DNA of 64,000 nt from positions 320,353 through 384,352 of the forward strand of contig NZ_CABPVS010000003.1 of assembly GCF_902460845.1 (NCBI RefSeq), given 5' to 3'. This DNA comes from Campylobacter concisus (GTDB lineage Bacteria; Campylobacterota; Campylobacteria; Campylobacterales; Campylobacteraceae). Positions 35,976 to 45,477 of this stretch are shown here, piece by piece. A program made the position numbers and the translations under genes. Positions within the stretch are counted from its first letter, which is position 1. The number at the start of each line of letters is the position of its first letter. A model generated the notes under the pieces. The model did no database searches. It saw only the letters and a program-made list of their open reading frames with translations, and was not told the DNA's origin.

Positions 35976-38835
35976 TAAATTTTATATATTGTTAGCGCCA
36001 ATAATAATTTCAGCGATCTTTTGCGCATATAGCGGAAATGAAAGCTATAAAAAATTTACAGATCTAAAAGATCTAAATGAAAAACTATATAAACAATCCT
36101 TAGTATTTCAAACTATAAAATCCGTAATACAAGAGCACGATACGCTAATAGGCAAAAGCCAAGAAGATATAAAAAAGCTGCGAGATAATACCTTAAAAAA
36201 TACACAAAAATTTATAAATTCTATAAGAAAAGACGATCGCACCGAGATACGAAATGTAAATAAATTAAAAGAATTGCTAGCAAATCTAAACCAAAATGAT
36301 AAATTTGATGAACTATTTTATGAATTTTTCCAAAATATAAACGGAGAAATAGATAGCGATTTTAAACAAGATCTAGACCGAGACTTTCCGCTTATAATAA
36401 AAGCTTATGCCGCAACTTTAAGTAAAATTTACAATCAACTCTCTTTAGCAAACAACACAAAATACTACGTAAAAAATATCTTTATAGATGGCCCTTTATT
36501 TTCAATAAACAATAATGTGAGAGAAAATATATATTCCGTAAAGGACAACACGCCAAATCTTGATATGCTTCCAAAAAGTGAGTTAAAAGAGAATATTTAC
36601 AAAGACTTTAACCAGTTTGAAGCCAACTATCAAGCTAAAAAAATAAGAGAAGCTAAAGCCAAGATCGCATTTTCTGAGAAGCTAAACATCGAAGATATAA
36701 TCTTAATAAAACAGTATGAAGATGATAAATTTATACTTTTATTAAATAGTGCTATAAACATAAAAAATGAGCTATTAGAACTTACCAAGAGCGAGAAAAT
36801 AAGCTTTGGCATAAAGACCTTTTTTGAGTTTTTGCTTTGTGGCTTGCTCATTTTATCTTTGCTTGGTATTTCTGCTAGGTTGAAATTTTTAAAGGTGCTT
36901 ATCGATAAGTCAAAATACATATCAAACTATATCCTATCATCAAAAGAGACAAGTGCGGATAATGCGATATCAAAGCTCATAAAAACTTATGAAGATCTAA
37001 AAGAAACCTATATAAAAGATAGCAGCTTTTTTCAGATAAAAGATAGATATATTTTATCCGTAAGCAAGAAGCTAGAGTCTATCAATAAGGAAATTTTTAC
37101 ATCGACTGCGGCTTTAAAAATAGAAACAAATAATAGCAAAAAGCAAGTATTTATAGACACGATAGAAAAAAATGCAAATATCATGACTTCGCTTTATAAC
37201 AATGCTAAAAATATCTCAAATGTTAAAAAATATAGCGAATGCAATAAAACCGAGATATTTGATCCTCAAAAAAGCTTTGAAGAAATTTTGCAAGCAAATA
37301 TCGTCTATTCGCAAAGCAAAAAGATAAATTTTATAAGCTACCTTGATCCAAGCCTTACAAATGAACTAGAAGGAAATCTAAATTCATTAAAAACCGCATT
37401 TAACTCTATCTTTTTGGCGTCTTTATCAATGTCTTTAAGACATCAAAATATTATCATCGCTATCAAAAAAGTTCAAAAAGACTTTGATAGAAGTGGACTT
37501 TGTTCTGTAAGCTTTAGCATAAAAAATAGCTCAGCTGCCATGAGCGAAAAGCAAATTTCAGATATATTTTCAGATGATGAGAATAGCTTAAATAATGATG
37601 AGAGCGAGTTTTATCTAAAAATCGCTCAAATTTATTTAAAAAATTTAGAAAGCAAGCTGGAGATTAACTCGTTTCCAAGTATCGGAAATGAGTTTAAATT
37701 TGTAGTCATTTTTAAAACAACATCAAACTATAAAGACTTTGATATAAAATGCAATCACAAATTAGCATTCTTACAAGATGTAAATGTCGCTTACAACGAA
37801 GCTTTTGAGCAGACTACAAAAGATCTTGGGCTCAAAGTGGATATGCTAACAAGCACTAGTCCATCTATTACAAAAAATTATGATGCTATATTTTTAAGAA
37901 ACACCAATAAGCAAGGCCAAGATATTAAAAATCCGCTCATTTTAAAAGATCCGCTAACTCCATTAAGCATCACAAGGCTACTTTGCTTAGGTGAAGCTGA
38001 TATTATGAATAAAAATTTAAACGATAAACCAAAAATTTTAATCTACGATACTAATGAAATTTACATAGATATAACAGCAAGTGGCTTTAGTAAATTTAAC
38101 TGCGAAGTTGTGGGGGTTTGTAATAAAAAAGATCTAAAACAAGCCATAAAGCAAGGTGATTTTGACCTTATCTTTGTTGGCTCGAAATTTTTCGAAGCTG
38201 AAAAAAATAGCCTTCAAAAAAATCTTGATCTTATAAAAGCAGCTATACAAAATGCGAAAATTCCAATTATACCAATGCTTTCAAATACTTCAAATATAGA
38301 TGGAGAGAGCGTCAAAGAATACTTCAATGCCTATATAAAAACGCCAATAAATAGTGACGAACTGGCTCAAATTTTTAGAAAATTTTTGCCAAATTTTGGC
38401 GAGATTGCAATAGACGAAAGCTATCTATCAAAAAGCGAAAATATTATTTTATTTAAGAAATCGCCAATGGAAAATAAAATATTTAGCTCAGCTTTAGGAG
38501 AATTTTACAACACACTTGAAACCACAAATAGCTTTGATGAGCTATTAACAAAGATAAAAACCAAAACTTATGGCATCGTTCTTATAGATGAAAATGTAAA
38601 AGGCTTCAACTATGAAGAGTTAACAAGAGTTGTTGATAAGATAAGACAAAGCCAAAAGGTTGATACAAGAGTGCTGATATTTGGCGCACAAGAAAGAAGT
38701 GAATTTCCTTTTGTAAAAGTACTAGCCAAAAATATCACAAAAGCAGAGCTTTCAGCTACAGTAAGAGAGCAAATCGATTCTATGGGTACTAGCTACGCTA
38801 AAAGCTCTTATGAATTTATTAAGTTTAACGCCTAA
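35965..38835 (+). CDS. Degenerate hybrid histidine kinase-like membrane protein
   Basis: A 956-residue protein with a membrane helix at about 7-24, a periplasmic domain of some 250 residues rich in helices, a second helix near 283-305, and a cytoplasmic part shaped like a BarA-type hybrid kinase. The H-box region reads RYILSVSKKLESINKEI (normal: SHELRTPL) with no His; the N- and G-box regions (NSLKTAFNSIFL, ESEFYLKIAQIYL) lack the catalytic Asn and GxGLG. The first receiver-like domain (PKILIYDTNE) has VGS at the phospho-Asp site but keeps YIKTP; the second has VLIDENVKG with an Asp but no acidic pair. It is probably a non-catalytic sensor or scaffold. Confidence 0.65.
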   Translation: MKNNKFYILLAPIIISAIFCAYSGNESYKKFTDLKDLNEKLYKQSLVFQTIKSVIQEHDTLIGKSQEDIKKLRDNTLKNTQKFINSIRKDDRTEIRNVNKLKELLANLNQNDKFDELFYEFFQNINGEIDSDFKQDLDRDFPLIIKAYAATLSKIYNQLSLANNTKYYVKNIFIDGPLFSINNNVRENIYSVKDNTPNLDMLPKSELKENIYKDFNQFEANYQAKKIREAKAKIAFSEKLNIEDIILIKQYEDDKFILLLNSAINIKNELLELTKSEKISFGIKTFFEFLLCGLLILSLLGISARLKFLKVLIDKSKYISNYILSSKETSADNAISKLIKTYEDLKETYIKDSSFFQIKDRYILSVSKKLESINKEIFTSTAALKIETNNSKKQVFIDTIEKNANIMTSLYNNAKNISNVKKYSECNKTEIFDPQKSFEEILQANIVYSQSKKINFISYLDPSLTNELEGNLNSLKTAFNSIFLASLSMSLRHQNIIIAIKKVQKDFDRSGLCSVSFSIKNSSAAMSEKQISDIFSDDENSLNNDESEFYLKIAQIYLKNLESKLEINSFPSIGNEFKFVVIFKTTSNYKDFDIKCNHKLAFLQDVNVAYNEAFEQTTKDLGLKVDMLTSTSPSITKNYDAIFLRNTNKQGQDIKNPLILKDPLTPLSITRLLCLGEADIMNKNLNDKPKILIYDTNEIYIDITASGFSKFNCEVVGVCNKKDLKQAIKQGDFDLIFVGSKFFEAEKNSLQKNLDLIKAAIQNAKIPIIPMLSNTSNIDGESVKEYFNAYIKTPINSDELAQIFRKFLPNFGEIAIDESYLSKSENIILFKKSPMENKIFSSALGEFYNTLETTNSFDELLTKIKTKTYGIVLIDENVKGFNYEELTRVVDKIRQSQKVDTRVLIFGAQERSEFPFVKVLAKNITKAELSATVREQIDSMGTSYAKSSYEFIKFNA

Positions 38836-40103
38836 AACTCTTTTGCGTTATTTTTAAATACATTTAGCACGCTTGCTCGCTTATGGCAAATTTCAGCGTA
38901 TTCTCTTTCGCTCTTTGAGTCATAAACTATACCAGCTCCAGCCCCCACAAATACATCACTAAATCCATTTTCACCTGGCACAAAGATGGCTGAGCGAATA
39001 AGAATAGCAACCTGAGCATCGCCATTAAAATGTAAAAATCCAATGCCGCCACCATAGATATTTCGCTCAGAAATTTCAAGCTCATTGATTATCTGCATAG
39101 CTCTTATTTTTGGGGCTCCGCTTAGCGTGCCAGCTGGAAAAATACTAGCTAAGACATCAAAAAGATCAAGTCCCTTGGCGCATTTGCCATAGACATCGCT
39201 TACGATATGAATTACTTTTTCATACTTTTGGATATGCATAGCATTTTTTACAGCTACGCTTTTTGGTTCTGAAACCCTGCCGATGTCATTTCTGGCAAGA
39301 TCGATTAGCATTTTGTGCTCAGCCAGTTCCTTTTCGTCACTTAAAAGCTCACTTTCAAGTGCTGCATCTGCATTTGCATCGCTTCCTCTAGGCCTTGTGC
39401 CTGCGATCGGAGCCACAAAAATTTGCTCACTTTTCATCTCAAAAACAAGCTCTGGCGAAGAGCCAACCACATCGCCATAAGGTGTAGGAAAATGAAACAT
39501 ATATGGGCTTGGATTTGTAAGTGAGAGCTTTTTATAAAATTCCAAACTGCTCATATTCGTTGAAATTTCAAGCAATTCATCAAGCACCACCTGAAAGACA
39601 TCGCCGCTTCTTATATACTCTTTTGCTAACTCAACCATATCCTCAAAGTGTTTCTTTTCTTTACCAAGATCAGTTTTTATACTAAATTTACTCTGCTCTT
39701 TGCTTTTGTTTTCAACTTTCACATCAAGTAAAAAGTCATAATATTTATTCTTATCTCCATAAAATGTATAAATTTTACTCATCTTGTCAAAGTGCAGATA
39801 GGCCTTTGCATCGGCATAGATAAATTTTGGAAATTCGTACTTTTTAGCTTTCTCTTCTCCGATATACTCAAAGTATCTCACGCCGTCATATGCAAAAACA
39901 CCAAAGAGACCTGCAAACGGAGCTAAAGATTTATTACGATTTGTATCAAAATAACTTCTAAGCCCATAAAAATCCATATCCTTTTCATCGATGTATTCGC
40001 AATCAATGCCTATAATCGTTTGCGTCTTATCCTCGGCTAGGTAGCTATTTTTAAATTTTTCTCTAATCACTTCATAATAAAACAGTGGTTGTTCTAAGAG
40101 CAT
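38832..40103 (-). CDS. trpE: Anthranilate synthase component I (TrpE-like)
   Basis: Chorismate-utilising enzyme. C-terminal domain motifs of TrpE/PabB are clear: SGDVFQVVLDELL, PSPYMFHF, GSSPELVFEM, PIAGTRPRGSDANAD, AEHKMLIDLARNDIGRVS, FPAGTLSGAPKIRAM and YGGGIGFLHFNGD. The PIAGTRPRG form favours TrpE over PabB, but with no trpG or trpD neighbour PabB cannot be excluded. The 423 residues are shorter than most TrpE, mainly in the N-terminal domain. It is convergent with the kinase-like gene and overlaps it by 4 nt. A TATAAT box lies about 24 nt upstream; no trp leader peptide was seen. Confidence 0.78.
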   Translation of the reverse strand: MLLEQPLFYYEVIREKFKNSYLAEDKTQTIIGIDCEYIDEKDMDFYGLRSYFDTNRNKSLAPFAGLFGVFAYDGVRYFEYIGEEKAKKYEFPKFIYADAKAYLHFDKMSKIYTFYGDKNKYYDFLLDVKVENKSKEQSKFSIKTDLGKEKKHFEDMVELAKEYIRSGDVFQVVLDELLEISTNMSSLEFYKKLSLTNPSPYMFHFPTPYGDVVGSSPELVFEMKSEQIFVAPIAGTRPRGSDANADAALESELLSDEKELAEHKMLIDLARNDIGRVSEPKSVAVKNAMHIQKYEKVIHIVSDVYGKCAKGLDLFDVLASIFPAGTLSGAPKIRAMQIINELEISERNIYGGGIGFLHFNGDAQVAILIRSAIFVPGENGFSDVFVGAGAGIVYDSKSEREYAEICHKRASVLNVFKNNAKEF

Positions 40104-40126
40104 TTTTTTCCTTTAAATTTTTGATG

Positions 40127-40132
40127 ATTATA
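40127..40132 (-). promoter_or_regulatory. -10 box upstream of trpE
   Basis: TATAAT on the minus strand, 24 nt before the trpE start, in the 152 nt divergent gap with the TauE gene. A weaker plus-strand GGCTAAAAT near 40223-40231 could serve the other gene. Confidence 0.4.
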
Positions 40133-40255
40133 AAAAAAGTTCGCTTTTACTTTTTAAAATTTTTATCAAATTTCTAAATTTATGCCTAAATTTCACCTTT
40201 TTACTATTTTTTTAACACCACTTGGCTAAAATTTGGCACTCATAAAAGGAAATTT

Positions 40256-40996
40256 ATGCTTTTTGTTGAACTTTTTATAATTGGTATCGGCGTTGGATAC
40301 ATCGCTGGATTTTTTGGCATAGGTGGTGGCACGGTCGTTGTTCCTATAATGGTCGCCTTTGGATATGACATAAAAACTGCTATTGGCATAAGCATCATGC
40401 AGATGATATTTAGTGCGACATTTGGCTCATACCTAAACTATAAAGCCGGGCTTTTAAAACTAAACCGCGGTGTATTTTTAGGTCTTGGAGGTCTAGTAGG
40501 AGCCAGCTTTAGTGGCATAATCGTATCTCATGCACCTGAGCTCTTACTCGAACTGCTTTTGCTTGCAACTTTTATCTTTTCACTCATAAAACTATACTTC
40601 ACACCAAATAGCGACGGTACAAATGCGAACAACTCAGTGTTTTTGCTATTTCTAGTTGGTTTTTGCATAGGTGCACTTGCCATTAGTATAGGCATAGGCG
40701 GTGGGGTTTTTATAACTCCTATTTTAGTTGGCTTCTTGCGCTATGATATGAAAAAAGCCGTTTCAATGGGCGTATTTTTCGTGATGTTTGCAGCCATTTC
40801 AGGCTTTATCTCGCTATCTTTAAACGGCCACATCTCTTATTTGGAGGGTACATTCCTAGGGCTTGGCTCATTAATAGGAGCCTACTTTGGCACCAAGAAA
40901 ACACAAGCTATGGACAAAAAAGCACTTAAAAAGTGGTTTTTACTCTTTTATATCACGATGATAATCATAATACTAAAAGATATAATGTTTGACTAG
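40256..40996 (+). CDS. TauE/SafE-family permease
   Basis: Membrane protein of 246 residues with about eight helices. The two-fold repeat GFFGIGGGTVVVPIMV and ISIGIGGGVFITPILV is diagnostic of the TauE/SafE (DUF81) family, which exports sulfite or organosulfonates or related anions. An AAAGGA ribosome site precedes the ATG. It stands alone between divergent trpE and a convergent methyltransferase, so the substrate cannot be read from context. Confidence 0.85.
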   Translation: MLFVELFIIGIGVGYIAGFFGIGGGTVVVPIMVAFGYDIKTAIGISIMQMIFSATFGSYLNYKAGLLKLNRGVFLGLGGLVGASFSGIIVSHAPELLLELLLLATFIFSLIKLYFTPNSDGTNANNSVFLLFLVGFCIGALAISIGIGGGVFITPILVGFLRYDMKKAVSMGVFFVMFAAISGFISLSLNGHISYLEGTFLGLGSLIGAYFGTKKTQAMDKKALKKWFLLFYITMIIIILKDIMFD

Positions 40997-41015
40997 ATAA
41001 GTGATAAAAATTTTT

Positions 41016-41037
41016 AAGGCTGGGGTAGACCAGCCTT
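41016..41037. terminator. Hairpin terminator between convergent genes
   Basis: AAGGCTGG - GGTAGA - CCAGCCTT is a perfect 8 bp stem. On the minus strand it is followed by AAAAATTTTT and starts three bases after the methyltransferase stop; on the plus strand it lies 20 nt after the TauE stop without a U run. Probably mainly used by the minus-strand operon, possibly bidirectional. Confidence 0.6.
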
Positions 41038-41040
41038 GTG

Positions 41041-42501
41041 CTAAATTTCTTCAAAAAAGTAAGCTTCCCTTAGCTTAAATGCAAGTCTGTCTAGTTCTTC
41101 TTCTTTTAAATTTACACTCTTTGTGATCTCTTTTAAGCTGGTTTTACCATCAAATTTCAAAGCAGCTTTAATCTCTTCCTGGCTTAAGTTTAGCTTACCG
41201 TTTAGCTCGTTTGCAAGAGAGATGACTGGCGAACTAGCATTTAAAAAATACTCAAGATATGCAGCAGCTCTAGGCTTTAGCTTGGTTTTACCAGACTCAT
41301 AGGCAAGTGCTTTGAGTTTTGAAGAAGAAATTTTAGTGTTTTGATCGTTTAAAATTTCAAGCAGTCCCACAAAAGCTTCATTTGCATTCTCGCCAAGCGC
41401 CGTTTTTACTTCGCTTAAATTTAGGCTTTGTGGATAGGCTTTGCTTAAAATTTCTTGCGTTTTTGTCCTTGGTTGCTCGCTAAAATATGCAAAATAAATC
41501 CTATCAAGCTCGCTCTCTCCAAGCACCACGTCAAAGTCCTCAGCACCACCAAGCCTTTCTTTGTGCGCGATGAGGCTTTTTCTAAATGATCTATTAAACA
41601 AAAAGTCGTTTAGCTGCTCTTTTTTGATGCGAGAGTTGTAATTTTGCTCGATGTGCGCGTCAAAGCGGTAGATCCCAGTTGAGCTTGCAAAGATATCATT
41701 TAGTGAGGCGTCTATGACGTAGCAAAGTCCGTGCTTGTCGATATGTTTAGCAAATTTATGAAAGTAGATTGGCTCGTTGCTAGCCTCTAAAAAATCATGC
41801 AAAATATAATAATCATTACCCTTTGTGATGATGCCTTGTAAGAAATTTAGCTGCGTTAGAAGAAGCTTCATGCTATCTTTGTATACGACATCGCTTTGAC
41901 TTTGCAGGCTAAATTTCAAATAATCCTGTAAGAAATTTAACTCGCTCTTTACGCGAGCAAGTGCTTCTTTGCTGTCGTTGCCTGAGCTTACAAAAAGCAT
42001 AAAATCTCTTAAAATATCAAGACTCTTCCAGCCAGGATAGGTATTATACGAAACATAAGCGATGCCATCCTCGCTAAGTAGTGCCTTAATCGTGGCAAGC
42101 AGCGCATCTCTCACGTTTGGGCTCACCCAGCTATAAACGCCATGAGCGATAATATAGTCAAATTTTCCAAGCTCTTTTATATCGCTTTCGTTCATGTGCA
42201 AAAAATTTCGCTCAAGCAGAGTAAAATTTTCTAAACCTATCTGCTTTGCTACTTTGTTACCTTCAGCCACTTGATGACTTGAGATATCGATACCAACGAC
42301 TTTTGCATTTTTATGTGAAATGGCAAATGGCAAGATATTGCCGCCATATGACGAGCCAAGCTCAAGCACCCTAGCCTCTTTTAAGCCAGCTGCTTTAAGC
42401 CCCAGAATTTTAGCAACCGCTTCTATCCTAACTGGCGAGCAGTCGCTAAATGCAGCCGAGAAATAAGGAATTTCATCGTAAGCTTTCTTTGTTTTATTCA
42501 T
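41041..42501 (-). CDS. SAM-dependent methyltransferase with regulatory domain
   Basis: A 486-residue protein. Residues about 40-190 form a class I methyltransferase (VLELGSSYGGNILPFA, VVGIDISSHQ, DYIIAHGVYSWV). The middle (about 210-300) matches the methyltransferase regulatory domain family, and the C-terminal region is helical (SLKEITKSVNLKEEELDRLA). Substrate unknown. It shares an ATG/stop overlap with serC at 42501 and sits at the end of the ubiE-xseA-serC run. Confidence 0.78.
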   Translation of the reverse strand: MNKTKKAYDEIPYFSAAFSDCSPVRIEAVAKILGLKAAGLKEARVLELGSSYGGNILPFAISHKNAKVVGIDISSHQVAEGNKVAKQIGLENFTLLERNFLHMNESDIKELGKFDYIIAHGVYSWVSPNVRDALLATIKALLSEDGIAYVSYNTYPGWKSLDILRDFMLFVSSGNDSKEALARVKSELNFLQDYLKFSLQSQSDVVYKDSMKLLLTQLNFLQGIITKGNDYYILHDFLEASNEPIYFHKFAKHIDKHGLCYVIDASLNDIFASSTGIYRFDAHIEQNYNSRIKKEQLNDFLFNRSFRKSLIAHKERLGGAEDFDVVLGESELDRIYFAYFSEQPRTKTQEILSKAYPQSLNLSEVKTALGENANEAFVGLLEILNDQNTKISSSKLKALAYESGKTKLKPRAAAYLEYFLNASSPVISLANELNGKLNLSQEEIKAALKFDGKTSLKEITKSVNLKEEELDRLAFKLREAYFFEEI

Positions 42502-43580
42502 CAGCTATGTTTTCTTGCAAATTCTCTCATAAACTCGCCAAGTTTTTCAACATCGCTTTGGCTAACGGCATTGTAGATAGAAGCTCTTATACCACCAAGA
42601 TGTCTGTGACCTTTTAGCCCTAACATGCCCTCTTTTAGTGCTTCTTCTACAAAAACTAGCTCAAGCGCGTGATCTTTTGGTATCGTAAAGCTCACGTTCA
42701 TATCTGATCTGCTTGATTTTTTAGCGTGACCTAGATAAAAGCCATTTGAGCCGTCTATGATGTCATAAAGCGTGCTTGCTTTTTTGGTATTTATCTTCTC
42801 AACCTCGGCAAGTCCGCCAAGATCTAGCAGGTGCTGCATAGTTAAATTTAAAAGATAAATTCCAAAAGTTGGTGGTGTGTTGTAAAGCGAGTTTGCCTCT
42901 ACGTGCGTTTTGTAGCGCAAAAACATAGGGACATTTTGACTGCTCACACGATCAACTAGGTCTTTTCTTATAATAACGATAGTCACGCCGCTTGGGCCTG
43001 CATTTTTCTGAGCGCCGCCGTAAAGCAAGCCAATACTGCTAAAATCAAGCGGTCTAGCAAAAAAATCGCTCGAAGCATCAACAACTAGGGGCGATTTGGT
43101 CTTTGGCATAGCTTTATACTGCGTGCCATAAATCGTATTGTTTGAGCAGATGTATGCGTAGTCGGCATCGTCACTAAATTTCACATCAGGGATGTAAGAG
43201 AAATTTTCATCCTCACTGCTTGCTACGACATCTACGTTTACGCCAAGCACTTTTGCCTCTTTGATCGCTTTGTTTGTCCAAACGCCAGTATTTGCGTACT
43301 CGGCCCTACCACCTTGATATAAATTCATTGGTATCATGCTAAATTGCAAGTGTGCACCACCTTGCAAAAATAAAATTTCATACTCATCACCGATACCGTA
43401 AAGCTTTCTTATCTTATCCATCGCGCCAAAGTGGATCTCCTCAAAGGTCTTGCTTCTGTGGCTGATCTCCATGATCGAGTAGCCCTCGCCTCTGTAGTCG
43501 GTAAATTCGGCCTTTGCATGCTCTAAAACGCTTAGTGGTATCGCGCTTGGACCTGCGCTAAAGTTGATTTTTCTACTCAT
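42501..43580 (-). CDS. serC: Phosphoserine aminotransferase
   Basis: PLP enzyme of serine and pyridoxine biosynthesis. It begins [15 protein letters not shown], has [11 protein letters not shown], the Asp of [15 protein letters not shown] and the PLP lysine in [17 protein letters not shown], and ends with [17 protein letters not shown]. At 359 residues it is complete. It lies three bases after xseA and is part of the conserved ubiE-xseA-serC block of Campylobacter. Confidence 0.94.
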   Translation of the reverse strand: MSRKINFSAGPSAIPLSVLEHAKAEFTDYRGEGYSIMEISHRSKTFEEIHFGAMDKIRKLYGIGDEYEILFLQGGAHLQFSMIPMNLYQGGRAEYANTGVWTNKAIKEAKVLGVNVDVVASSEDENFSYIPDVKFSDDADYAYICSNNTIYGTQYKAMPKTKSPLVVDASSDFFARPLDFSSIGLLYGGAQKNAGPSGVTIVIIRKDLVDRVSSQNVPMFLRYKTHVEANSLYNTPPTFGIYLLNLTMQHLLDLGGLAEVEKINTKKASTLYDIIDGSNGFYLGHAKKSSRSDMNVSFTIPKDHALELVFVEEALKEGMLGLKGHRHLGGIRASIYNAVSQSDVEKLGEFMREFARKHS

Positions 43581-43582
43581 TT

Positions 43583-44749
43583 TTACTCCTTGATAATTGC
43601 TTTTTTATGTGTATTTTGCGAGATAAGCTCTACCTCATCGTCTATTTTTAAATCCCTAAGATCAACCCTCTTGCCATCTTTTCTAACCTCGATAAGCCCC
43701 TTTGTGCTCTCAAAAAAGAGCTCTCTCATCTCATAAGCCTTCTCTAGCGAGCTAAGGGCCGAGCCAAGGACTAAAATTTTTCTTTGCACGGCGTTTGCTA
43801 GGGCGTTTTGCTTATTTGCTACCTCGCTAAATTTTAGCTCGATCCTAGCTTTTAGGGCATTTGATGAAAATTTAGAAAGAAGAACATTTAACAAATTTTG
43901 CTTTTTGGTTATCTTTAAGCTTAAGGCGCTATCAAGATCGTCGCTGAGCCTGTCAAGATACTGAAAAAACGCCTCTTCATCAGGCAAAAGATCTAGCATG
44001 GCTGCACTTGGTGTAAGCGATCTGCGGTCTGCTACAAAGTCGCTTATAACATAGTCGACCTCGTGTCCGATAGCACTTATGACTGGCGTTTTGGTAGCGT
44101 AAATTTCACGCGCTAGACCTTCGTCGTTAAAGCACCAAAGGTCTTCTTTGCTGCCACCTCCACGAGCTAAAACGATCACATCAACGCCGTATCTATCAGC
44201 TCTTCGTAAAGCCTTTATAAGCGAGCTTGGGGCATTTTCACCTTGAGTTAGCGCGTCAAATATATAAATTTCGCTTAGTTTCCAACGGCTCGTCACTACC
44301 TTTAGCATATCCTGAAGCGCTGCCGAAGTGGCGCTTGTAACAAGGGCTATTTTTTTAGGTAAATTTGGTATCTCTTTTTTTGCACCTATGTCAAAAAGCC
44401 CCTCATTTTCGAGCTTTTCTTTAAGCTGCCTAAACGCAAGCTCAAGCTCGCCCTCGCCATCAGGCATCATCGTACTAGCCACTAGCTGATACGACCCGCT
44501 TGGCGAGTAAATAGTCACTTTGCCATAAATTTTGACCTTCAAGCCATCTTTTGGCAGGAATTTCACCTTTTGGTTATTCATGCGATACATCACGGCTGAG
44601 ATGCTTGACTTTTCATCCTTTAGTGTGAAGTACCAGTGCCCAGAAGCGTGCTTAGTAAGGCGCGAAATTTCTCCGCTTACCTCGACATAGTCAAGTGTGG
44701 CTTCAAGCAGTGCCTTTGCTTTTTCGTTTAGCTCAGATACGCTAAGCAT
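43583..44749 (-). CDS. xseA: Exodeoxyribonuclease VII large subunit
   Basis: N-terminal OB-fold ([34 protein letters not shown]) then the ExoVII catalytic domain ([64 protein letters not shown]) and a coiled-coil C-terminal region. Together with XseB it degrades single-stranded DNA. The 388 residues are somewhat shorter than E. coli XseA, as in other epsilonproteobacteria. It overlaps ubiE by 8 nt. xseB is not in the window. Confidence 0.92.
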   Translation of the reverse strand: MLSVSELNEKAKALLEATLDYVEVSGEISRLTKHASGHWYFTLKDEKSSISAVMYRMNNQKVKFLPKDGLKVKIYGKVTIYSPSGSYQLVASTMMPDGEGELELAFRQLKEKLENEGLFDIGAKKEIPNLPKKIALVTSATSAALQDMLKVVTSRWKLSEIYIFDALTQGENAPSSLIKALRRADRYGVDVIVLARGGGSKEDLWCFNDEGLAREIYATKTPVISAIGHEVDYVISDFVADRRSLTPSAAMLDLLPDEEAFFQYLDRLSDDLDSALSLKITKKQNLLNVLLSKFSSNALKARIELKFSEVANKQNALANAVQRKILVLGSALSSLEKAYEMRELFFESTKGLIEVRKDGKRVDLRDLKIDDEVELISQNTHKKAIIKE

Positions 44750-45464
44750 TGATTTCTCTTACCTTTTTAGCGATAAATAGTGTCGAGATATCCATGCTAA
44801 AGCCCTTGCAAAGCTCTATCTCAAAACCAGCCGTGGCTAGCTCGTCGCAAAAGCTCTTTGCATCCAAGAAATTTTCGATCGAGCTTGGCAGATATTCGTA
44901 TGCCTCTTTGTTTTTTGAGATAAAGCCACCAATTTTTGGCAAAATTTTACTTAGGTAAAAATCTCTTAGCGAGGTTATAAGCCCCTTTTTCTGGCGTTTT
45001 GTAAATTCAAGTACGACTACGTAGCCATTTAGAGCAAGCACTCTGTTAAACTCCCTAAGCGCTGCCTTTCGCTCGACCACATTTCTAATGCCATAGCTTA
45101 TGCTTAAAATTTGAGCCTCTCCGCTTGCAAGCGTAGTGTTGTCAGCGTAGGCCTCTATAAATTTAAAATTTGGAAATTTCGCTCTCGCCTCTTTTAGCAT
45201 GCCACTTGATGGATCGATGCCAGTAAGGTTTTTTATCTGCACGCCAAATTCTTTTGAAATTTCACTCCAAAGCCCCATCATATCGCCAGTGCCACAAGCC
45301 ACATCCACGATATTTATGCTTCTTTCTTTAAAAATTTCTAGCATATACCTGCAGGCAAATTTCCTCCAACTCACATCCACACCAAGGCTTAGCACTCTGT
45401 TTGCGACGTCATAAGTCGGAGCGATCTGGTTAAACATATCAACGATTTTTTCTTGTTTTTGCAT
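44742..45464 (-). CDS. ubiE: Menaquinone/ubiquinone C-methyltransferase
   Basis: Class I SAM methyltransferase that methylates demethylmenaquinone. Family signatures: MFNQIAPTYDVANRVLSLG at the N terminus, IVDVACGTGDMM (SAM), LTGIDPSSGML and ISYGIRNVVERKAALREF (the UbiE-specific GxRN). Length 240. It is first of the ubiE-xseA-serC-methyltransferase run. Campylobacter uses menaquinone, so the menaquinone activity is the relevant one. Confidence 0.92.
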   Translation of the reverse strand: MQKQEKIVDMFNQIAPTYDVANRVLSLGVDVSWRKFACRYMLEIFKERSINIVDVACGTGDMMGLWSEISKEFGVQIKNLTGIDPSSGMLKEARAKFPNFKFIEAYADNTTLASGEAQILSISYGIRNVVERKAALREFNRVLALNGYVVVLEFTKRQKKGLITSLRDFYLSKILPKIGGFISKNKEAYEYLPSSIENFLDAKSFCDELATAGFEIELCKGFSMDISTLFIAKKVREINA

Positions 45465-45477
45465 AAATTTGCCCTTT

